Source of the DNA: Larix kaempferi
Taxonomy: Eukaryota; Streptophyta; Pinopsida; Pinales; Pinaceae
Length of the DNA: 64,000 nucleotides
Direction: 5' to 3'
Assembly (NCBI GenBank): GCA_027924585.1
Contig: BSBM01000372.1
Coordinates: 9,097,001 to 9,161,000, forward strand
A program made the translations under genes and the position numbers. Below the pieces are notes generated by a model. It was not told the origin of the DNA and did not search any database. It saw nothing but the letters and a program-made list of their open reading frames with translations. This document shows, one piece after another, positions 55,641-64,000 of the stretch. Positions within the stretch are counted from its first letter, which is position 1; each line of letters begins with the position of its first letter.

Positions 55641-56763
55641 TAGGGTTTGTGAGGGAAACCCTAAAAATTCAAACTTTGAATTTCAAACTTCTGAAAGGAT
55701 AGAAAGATGCGTCTTGATGAGCTGATCAACCTAGTATACTAAGAATTTGAAAACTGAAAAGTTTCACCCCTCAAATTTGATTTTCAATCTTCCAGATTCA
55801 CTAGGGAGGACCCTGAATTAGGGTTTGGGTTTCCTGGAAATTCACCCAACCAAATAGTTTTATCCAAAGCTCTAAAATTTGACTTTTCCAAGGAGCTTCC
55901 AGCTATGGTCACAGCTTAAAAAAATTCCCATTTTTGCAGAAGCCCTAATTTTTCACTTTTGCGATCAAAGTCCCGAACTAGGGTTTGATCAAGCCCGACC
56001 TTCTGCCCAACCAAAAAATTCGATCCTGGTTTATAAATTTTTATTTTTATGTGGAGAATCCAGCTATGGTTTCCGATTACAAAAATTTCAACTTTCTCCG
56101 AAACCCTAAATTCCCGTAGCCATGAATGAAGGTACTCAAAATCCAATTATGTTTTGACAGAAATATGCACCTGATTGTTTCTGATGTAACTCAGAAATTT
56201 AGGATCTACAGGGTCTGAAACTTCTGCTTATGGTAGCCTGACCTGTTAAATTTCCAACCCCACAGGTCTGACCTCAAATGGATTCTCTGAGAGAGAGTTA
56301 TTCCAAGTGTCGCAATGTGACCTATTTATGGGATAAAACAAGAGAGCAAACTTATACGGAGTTCCATGTGTCACTGGTTCAATTTCAGCCTCTGAAAATT
56401 GTACCTCTGAAATCACAGTCCGTGCCCTACCTGCCACTTTTTACGAAATTTCATTTGGAGCTTCCTAGCCCAAGTTGTGACCTTTTTTTCTAGGTCACCT
56501 ATTTATGACTGAGATTTGGAAGAGGCAGAAACCCTATATTGTACAGATCATAAATATGAAAGTACAATGAATTAGAGGCTCTCCTTCGGACACAAGGTAC
56601 ATGGGGATCTTAAATTTGACCTATAAGATTTTCAGATCTTGAAACTTCTCCAAAATGAATTTATAGTGAAAGTTCTACAATGCCTGGTTTTTGCTATATC
56701 AAGACCTAGCTTTGCAAGTGCAACAAGTGTCATAAATGCCATACCATGCCTTCTTTCAGGCTA
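55641..56763 (-). other. Copia F leader
   Basis: Untranslated leader, alignable with 40701-41836 of C. No accepted coding sequence. Confidence 0.65.
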
Positions 56764-56775
56764 GCTTTGATACCA
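56764..56775 (-). other. Copia F primer binding site
   Basis: GCTTTGATACCA before the right LTR, complement TGGTATCAAAGC, one mismatch to the initiator methionine tRNA site. Confidence 0.88.
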
Positions 56776-57372
56776 TGTTAGTTTTTCAGAATTTACTTCA
56801 ATATGATCTAGGATCTTAACTAAAAGAACAACATGTACATCATATCTATAGCGTATTAATCATGGACACAATAATGCAAGCACACAAGAGACACAAAATT
56901 TCACCGGGGAAAACCAAGAAGGTGAAAAACCCCGCAAATTCCTCAGAGATAGAGTCATGATACAAAACCCAAGCATAAGATATATACTCCTAGCAGCAGC
57001 TTCGCCTCCTCCAGTAGTGGGCCACTCTCCAATGAGTGTATAAGTGAGAAGTGAATGATCAAATAGAGTGCCTCTCGCACTCTATTTATACTTGACTTGA
57101 CTTGCCTAATAACCTTTACTAGGTCGGCCTCAAATTAACCACATAACATAATGCTGACAGGGCCAACCCCCAATAGGGTGGTCTAGTAACCCTTTAAACC
57201 ACATGACTTATATAGGGCCGACCCCATCAAGGTGGTCTAATAACCCATCAAGTATAAGTTACGACACTTACAATATAAATGACAACACTTCCGTATAGAG
57301 GAATAATGACATCTCTATAGGAATACAATATACATACGTGAAATACATTCCGAAGTTACAAATACATCAACA
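56776..57372 (-). repeat. Copia F 5' LTR (diverged subtype)
   Basis: Starts TGTTAGTTTTTC and ends CATCAACA. The central part differs strongly from the left LTR (cacttgacttgacttgcc.., cggcctcaaattaacc) and the copy number of the GGCCGACCCC unit is lower. Confidence 0.88.
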
Positions 57373-57630
57373 TACCCTAGCACAAATTACGTCACTATGT
57401 GACTACTTGCATCTCACACATGCTAGGTTTCTCATCCCTCCCTCTTTCGAGGATCATCGGTCTGGACAACTCCAAGCTTGTCCCTTAAGTACTCAAACTT
57501 CACTCTTGACAGAGGCTTGGTCAACACATTGGCTATTTGCTTGTCTGTCGCGACATACTGGAGCCTCACTACTCCTCTCTACACTATATCCCTAATATAG
57601 TGGTACTTGATCTCGATGTGATTCGACTTG
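57373..57630 (-). pseudogene. Copia G RNase H 3' remnant
   Basis: The minus strand reads KSNHIEIKYHYIRDIV, a stop, then RGVVRLQYVATDKQIANVLT and KPLSRVKFEYLRDKLGVV, the end of Copia RNase H. It diverges from B, C and F, so it is from another Copia family. Cut at 57372 by the LTR of F and at about 57630 by unrelated sequence. Confidence 0.85.
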
Positions 57631-60600
57631 TGTCATGTTCCCAATTTTGGCCTATGGAAAATTGGCCAAGGTCACCTAGGAAAAATTCATAAAAATTAAC
57701 ATGGTGGATAAAATAATTAAATTTGCCTAAGATTTTTTTTTCCCGAGGCTCAAGAATAATTATTATAAGGATAATTAAACCACAAATAATTCCCAATTTG
57801 AATTATTGAGCAAAAATAATATTTTGGGAATTAATTGAAGAATATTTTCCAAAGTCTAATTGTAATTATGAATTTAAGTGGGAAATTAATGACTAAATTG
57901 GGTCAAAAGGCACCCAAGAGGATACAGTTAATATTCCACAGAGATTCTCCAATTTCTCAAGGATAAGGTTAGTTAGAAATGTGGACAAAATTTGGAGATA
58001 AGGCGCCCTTGGGAGAAAATAAGGATAAGGAAGGTGAAATGTGGACAAACTAGGAAGATTCCACCTATTAAATGCACATTAAGGCATAAATTCGAGCAAT
58101 TATGGAACACTAACTACCTAGTGCATGGTTTTGGGTGTTCCACGGTATTGGCTAAAGGTGGTTATGGAACATGGTTTTCACTCATCCATAATATTGTTCC
58201 ATGGTATTGGAGATAGATCAATATTAAAAGGAGCAACAAGGTGCACTAGCAAAGGTATGCTTTTGGATTTGATTGTTTATGTGAGGAAAGCTTCTAGCTT
58301 CCCAGACTTGGGTGATGCTCCCCTTGTCAATAGTTGGGTGATGTGCCCCTTCTGTATCATTAAGGAAGGAGATATTCAGTCTTCTTCATAGAGCTTCATA
58401 TTGATATTCTATTGGATATTGTTCCACTGTGCCTGCCTACTCTCCAGGGAACACAATCACACACTCCCTATTGTTTGTTGCAAGTGTTTGGTAGAGCTTC
58501 AGTCAGGATTGGTTCCATTGAGCAGAAGAAATACATGGTCCCTTATTGTATCTTCTCTCTCTATGATCTCTACTCTCTATGCTGCTGCTATCATTTCTGA
58601 TCTTAGCACAACCATTCTGATGTACATGGTCCATTATGATCATTGAAGAATAATAAATCTCCAGTTCCATGCATATTGTCTCTTGCTTCTATCTGCTATG
58701 CGTCTCACTGTGCAAATATGAGTAGTTACATGCTTGAGCTCATATTAAATATTGTAGTGCTTCCAGTGTTCAGCTCTTATGCCTTACTATTAATTAACAT
58801 ATTAATGGTCGCATTCATCCATTCCTTTCATTATTTGGTCAAGGCCATAATGTGTTTTGGAGGAGTTGTAAATTTGCTTTCTACCAGGGCTACAAATTGC
58901 ACTATTTCGCCATTATGTGATTCCAAATCCAGTTTAGTGAGTTCCTCAATTTTTAGTGCCATCCCATTGGTTACCAGGTAGTAGCATAGGTTCCACATAA
59001 ATCCTAGAGGCAATTGATCGGTTTTACGGCTTGTCGGGAAACATCTCAAGGAGTGATGCACTCCCGAATGTGCCAATGGTCAATGTGCTAGGAAATACAC
59101 CCATTCCTGAAGGCCATACACGTTAAATTGTGGTACATTTCATCTCTGGATATTGTTTTAGACCACCTATAGGTATGTACTTCAGGACTTCATCCCCACT
59201 CGTTTAAACCCTTCCCCTCCTTTTCCATCTTTCCTACCCTTTCTCTTTCACTAGTCAATTTTGAATAGCTTCCACTATTTCAGCCATATATTCGTTTACA
59301 TAGATCCAAACAACATTCTAAAAGATGTTTCAGAAACTTGAGACTCTGTAGAATCCATCCCAATTGGTTTTGTAGAAAATAGAGTCTCCTAAGTATTGTT
59401 TTAGGCAGTTTGGAAATCATGACCCTATACTGTCCCACTTCCCTGTGGTCACTCTATATGCTAGTCAATTCTAATTAACAAACATAATGCTCAATATAAA
59501 TTGTCAACCCAGGTAGGTCTTGTTATTTCAAAGGCAATTAGAAAAATCTATGCATAAACACTCAAGTAGATGATTGAATGAATGAAGATCAATTATCCTA
59601 CCTAACTGCTCAGTCAAACTCAACTCATTGCTAAAGCTAATCTAAATTATCCATCTAAGAACTTCAAAGGACTTCTAATTTCCTACAACATCAATCCAGC
59701 AGTTACTGATCTAAGAATGAATAAACTAGACTTACTTTTGCAAGAAGTTAAATCCTAAAAATATCAGACTACAGATAGCAAAAACCATAACCTGTCTAAT
59801 CCAATAAATCCTAAGAAAGATAAATAACAGTAATGAACCAGAACTAAGCTTGAACCATAATATGAATAAATTGGCGAATTCTAAGAAAGATAAATGACAG
59901 AAAGAAATCAGAACTGAGCTTGACTGTAACAACGAACTAACACACTTGCATCCAAAGGAAAACTATTCTACACAGTCGATTGTCACACCACATTGTTGCA
60001 GTACACCAAAGGAAAATGCAATCATTAACAACTACTGTTGCAGCTCACCGTAAATATTCCTACTGTAATTCCACACCAAAATAACAGAAGCAAAACTAAA
60101 GCATCTATCTAACTCAACGATCTCTATGAAAAGGCAGGCCCTGGCCTTCTTACAGAGATGTCATGAAACTAACACAAATTAAGACACAGGAATATCAAGA
60201 ATTCTGCTCCTTGTATTAAAATGGTAGATCCACAGTTACAACACTCTGTTACAGCTCTTACAATCAAAATGCCAATTAAACAACCCCCAGGCTCATAACG
60301 CATTCTTACATTTATACGCAGATGACATAATTTCGTTCCACAAATGTCAGGCAGCCATGAAGATCTACGATCTTCAGGCTTCCGAATTGAAACAAAAAGA
60401 GTTACATCCATGAATGAAATTGAATGAAGTTGTTTCGTTCAGGCTTGTGCTGTTACTCCGTGCTGTTAACAGACCGAATAGACTCCAACTAATTGAAAGG
60501 GAAGATGCTTGGACGTTTTATCATGACCTAGTCGTAGCTGGCCTCGTGGAAGGATGATTGAGCTATTACAACGATATATGGGACCGAATTCAGGAAGGGA

Positions 60601-60880
60601 CAGTTAGCGCCACGTATTCCTTTCTTCCATAGGTTCAACGAGCTGCTACACCCGTGGTCTTTAAAGGCTCTGAACTATTTTTATCAAATCAATACATGTT
60701 AGAACAAATTAAAAGATAAATTTCATAACCATAAACAATATTAAGCATTAATAAGATAAAGCAATAATAGATTATACCTGATGAGATCCACGCTTGACTT
60801 GGAAAGATACAGTTTGAGTTATGGAAAAGTAATGCAAAATAGGGGAAAAAGGTGTTGATAAGCATAGGAAAAAAGGGATA
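57631..60880. other. Unresolved DNA, possible LTR start at 57631
   Basis: Begins TGTCATGTTCCCAATTTTGG exactly where Copia G coding sequence stops, which suggests an LTR insertion, but no matching end or duplicated target was found. No coding sequence recognised. A 45 bp direct repeat with period 72 lies at 59808-59852 and 59880-59924. Confidence 0.35.
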
Positions 60881-61018
60881 TTTTGGGGCCCAACATCTCT
60901 CCCCAGCTATCCATTTGCATGTCTTCATGCAATACAACCAACTAGTCTGAGTTTGATTCTAAGCCCTGTTTGTGTAGATTAGTGAAATTGAAAGAAAGCT
61001 CAGGTCTCTCACCCAATT

Positions 61019-61994
61019 GTTATACCTCCATATTTCACAGTGTCGCATCTTCACCACAAAAATAGTTGACGACACTTCCCCTACTCCTTAAAACACCCAA
61101 AAGAGAAAAATGATGAGTGATCCTTGAAGACAAACCTATTATGTCAAGAATCAACCCAGCTGAGACTTCATATACCTGCACTACCGCGCCTTGCACCAGC
61201 TTAGGTGTGCGGTAGTCCACACTACCGCGCTATGCTCTTTCTATGCAACGCGGTACTACCACGTTATGCTCTATTTGAGAGGCGCGGTACTCCCTTTCTA
61301 GCCTTTTTTCCATGGCTTGTGGAATCTTGATCTTCGAGAGATTTTTGAGGATTGGCATCCCTGATTCAATCCTAACTCACTTTCTATGATTAGTAGGCCT
61401 GATCCACTAAACTCTCCCAAGATCCATCCTTCTGTCTTGTTGGTTAACCCTACTACATACTATAAGAGAGAGACATTCCATGAGCAAAGAGGAGGACTCT
61501 TGGAGACATCAAACTTATGATCTTGAATCTTTGTGGAGATAGCTAGAGGAGGAGGCACTTGGAGCTGGGAGTTGGCTTGGATATCAAGCAACCATTGTAA
61601 GTGACTTCAAGTTGGTAATAGAACATAGCTTGTCTTGTTTCCCAAACACATGTGTTGATTTTGTTTCGATTATATGATTTGTATCTGTTATAGATTTAGA
61701 TCCTAACTCATATTTCAAGTTGCTAGAGAATCGTATATGCTTGTATCTTGGTTTCATTTTGACAGGTTCATTCGCGAGTACTTGGAAATTGGAGCAACCA
61801 TTAAGATAAGAAATTGGATTGAAGGTCAGTTAGATCTCTTCTGTTTCTTCCAGTAGTTTAATCTTGAAATGTCTGTTTAGATCTAGGAATTCAAGGTAGC
61901 ATTTGTTATTTTTTGTCTTAGTTTAGAGTCAGTTAAAGTCTACTTTAACCTAAGAGAATTTCTACCTATCCGTAGGGAGAAAATTCTACAACAA
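61019..61994 (+). repeat. Probable Gypsy LTR (element I)
   Basis: Ends CTACAACA four bases before a Tat/Ogre-like primer site. The start, TGTTATACCTCC at 61019, is the best TG candidate but is inferred. Contains CTATAAGAGAGAG near 61458 as a possible promoter and a cluster of GCGGTAGT/GCGGTACT motifs at 61180-61295, including the hairpin GCGGTAGTCCACACTACCGC at 61209-61228. Confidence 0.5.
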
Positions 61995-61998
61995 GAAT

Positions 61999-62012
61999 GG
62001 CGACTCCGCTGG
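61999..62012 (+). other. Element I primer binding site
   Basis: TGGCGACTCCGCTGG resembles the TGGCGACTCTGCTGGGGA site of Tat/Ogre-type Gypsy elements. Confidence 0.7.
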
Positions 62013-63840
62013 TTTGAACCCCATTTGATTGTTGATCTCACTTTTAGTCATTTTTTATTGTGATTCTTCTTTCTCTTCAAACCAGTAATGAATTTTGGTC
62101 TCCTTGACCTTTATTCTTCCCTCCTCTCTATATCTTTCCTCCCTCTGTGATCAGTGAGTCCTCTGGGTCTGCAGCAACCCTGAAAAATTCAATCTTCTTT
62201 TCAAAAGTTGCATTTTTCCATCCTTTGCAACAGTACCGCGCCCCCAGCACTCTCTACAGCACGGTAGTACCGCGTACCCAGCACTTTTACCAGAGCAGTA
62301 GTGTACCAGTACCGCACTCTAGTCTGTTCCTGCCATGCGGTAGTGTCTGCATATTTTCAATTTTTTCTTCCCTGCTTGGTTTCTTGAGTCATTTTTGATT
62401 TTCTCTGCTTTAGTTGGTGTTTTCTATTGCCTATTACTATCCTGTTCATTACACAGTCTTTGTGGTGTGTTTATTTCTCTTGTGAGCTTGATTATTTTAT
62501 GAGTTAGTGGCATTATTTGCACATTGGGTCACCCCTTCAGTCTGATTGCATTGGCTTGATCTTCTCATCACAACCAAACCATTACTACTGTTCTTTTTTA
62601 CTGGATCGTGTATCTTTCATAATCACATTGTTTCCATTATTATCATTAAAATCTATATTGAAAATTATCATTGAGAGAACATTTGTGTTGTTTGGTTTGA
62701 AATGATCTAGCAGTATTATTGTGCATTAGGAAGTGAACCATTTAAATTTACCATATAAATTCTCATTTTTTGAAGCATCCTAGTTGCAAGATCAGTGAAT
62801 TGGAAAGAAGTGTTTATTTCAGTTTGGCTCTACTTAGAAAAAGAAAACAATTTTTGTTTTTTTGTTTTGAAGTGGTTTTTAATTGCTTATGAAAGTTTCA
62901 TGCATTTATGATCAAAGAACTCTCTCTCTTCCATAGCTAGTTTTCATCGAATACAAGGCTTATTTCGATTCATTCTCACTTGCATGGTTTGGGTCGTCAC
63001 AACACCACCAAGTTTCACGTCCATTTACCTGATTGAGTAATACAACCACTAAAATTAATCTCCCTAACTAAACCAACATTAACCTCACTTGAGGAAATCA
63101 AAAGAATTTGGTAGTTAGGTAGGACACCGGGGATAGGCATCAAAATAATTCCCCCTTGTCATTTTTATCTGAGACATAGTTGTTGTCCTCTAGGGAACTA
63201 AAATCCTCTAGTATTTATTGACACGGTCACAGCCAGTTTATGGAGGGGCCTCCTGACTGTTTTTAACTTTCAGGGGTTAAACCGCCGCGAGATTGAGAAC
63301 CGGATGGACTCTGTGTAATGCCGCACTCCACTTATCCCTAAGGCAACATCGATCATTTTCTTCCTTGTAATTCACAGTAATGCAAGGGTGATAAGGTAGA
63401 AGCACCGAAAACCTTTTCCAACGTGTCATGAACGAGGTAGCTTAGTGACTTTTCTACTAGGGCTCTTTTACCCAGGAACCCTTTCGGTAGAGGGATATCC
63501 TTCTCATATTGGTATCTCACGTTGTATTGTTCGACTTGGATTTCATCACCTTTCGAAGGATACAACTTGTTGAGGTCTCCAGCTCTTAGTTAGGAGTTTG
63601 CTTGTTATCTCATCTTTACAGAGGGTCATTTTTTCTTTTTAGTGACTGCTTGTTGGCATTCTGGCCATTATTTTTCTTAGCTCGCTTACTGAGACATCGG
63701 TCTCAGTATAGATTTTAGAGCTTGCTTTTTTGTCCTGCGAGCCTTGCTTTTTCTAGCTCCTCTTCTGCACACTCGGCTACATTAGAGTTTTTGAGTTCTT
63801 TGTTACGAGACTGCCCCCGGATTTCATATTCCTGCCATTA
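62013..63840 (+). other. Element I leader region
   Basis: Long leader without an accepted frame. A second cluster of GGTAGT/AGTACCGC motifs lies at 62231-62345, repeating the motif of the LTR. At 63685-63715 GAGACATCGGTCTC forms a short palindrome. Confidence 0.45.
63353..63565 (-). other. Unrecognised 70-codon minus-strand frame
   Basis: Reads MYPSKGDEIQVEQYNVRYQY, then KDIPLPKGFLGKRALVEKSL and a stop. Composition resembles a real protein segment, but I do not recognise the family and the frame lies antisense in a probable retroelement leader. Confidence 0.25.
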
Positions 63841-64000
63841 TGTCAGAACCACCACGGAGATCATGACGAATACAGGGCAAAATCCCTCCACCACCACCAC
63901 CGCCACGGACCTCCGGTCCACCTGCATCACATATTCCTGCTCCTCCTGGTCGCGGTGCTAGTTGAGGGAACATTCCATCGTCGATACGCACTACATCTTC
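63841..64000 (+). pseudogene. Possible start of element I gag, cut by the window end
   Basis: ATG at 63840 gives MSEPPRRS and a stop. A proline-rich stretch (PPPPPRTSGPPASHIPAPP) follows in the same frame, then another stop. A proline-rich N-terminus and the position after a long leader fit a gag gene, but nothing more can be read before 64000. Confidence 0.3.

Larger units (their letters stand above)
50624..57372 (-). mobile_element. Copia LTR retrotransposon F (gag-less, integrase-less, unequal LTRs)
   Basis: Same family as C. Left LTR 50624-51267 (644 bp) is C-like. Right LTR 56776-57372 (597 bp) is of a clearly diverged subtype. Flanks tttga and taccc do not match, so no target duplication. 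Internal order as in C: leader, gag scrap with the same ends, AT-rich spacer, reverse transcriptase/RNase H, tandem-repeat 3' region. F keeps the RT segments (GLKQAPR and the part before it) that B and C lost. Confidence 0.9.

Overview
The window reads as nuclear DNA from a land plant with a large, repeat-rich genome. One intact host gene, the SCAR/WAVE complex subunit BRICK1, lies at 4707-5789 and has a plant-type GT-AG intron. Nearly everything from about 11.6 kb onward is LTR retrotransposon DNA (Copia and Gypsy), often nested. Base composition is AT-rich and the elements are long and decayed. A gymnosperm such as a conifer would fit, but no sequence feature proves this.

Layout. 1-11.5 kb is host-like: a 179 bp foldback element, an adjacent TPR-like pseudogene and histone H4 pseudogene on the minus strand, BRICK1 with a duplicated piece of its second exon inside its intron, a duplicated and decayed coiled-coil gene fragment, and several short inverted and tandem repeats. 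11.5-18.3 kb holds a second foldback element, a probable LTR remnant, and Copia element A (12497-18325, minus). 18.3-21.3 kb has no gene I recognise. 21340-22665 is a solo LTR with a perfect AAGTC target duplication. 22867-30456 is Copia element B (plus, perfect AAGGG duplication), which carries an inserted solo LTR (28738-29352, CCTGG duplication). B sits in an older minus-strand element, of which a coiled-coil ORF and several CCCCCT tracts survive. 31533-34945 is a probable large solo LTR. 35540-42495 is Copia element C (minus, perfect ATTGG duplication), inserted in the LTR of a further Copia (E). 43107-50623 is an Athila/Tat-like Gypsy (D) whose gag holds another solo LTR (46155-46653). 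50624-57372 is Copia element F (minus), whose two LTRs are of different subtypes. 57373-57630 is a Copia RNase H remnant. 61019 to the end looks like the 5' LTR, primer site and leader of another Gypsy element.

Biology. The only cellular function supported is BRICK1 (actin nucleation through SCAR/WAVE and ARP2/3). The most interesting system is the group B, C and F. All three lack a usable integrase and carry an AT-rich spacer in its place; C and F also share the same gag deletion. Yet B and C have terminal LTRs and exact target duplications, which implies that integrase, and for C also Gag, came from another element. Their 3' regions carry tandem arrays that differ from copy to copy.

Limits: identities were judged by eye, no database was searched, and boundaries given as approximate are approximate.
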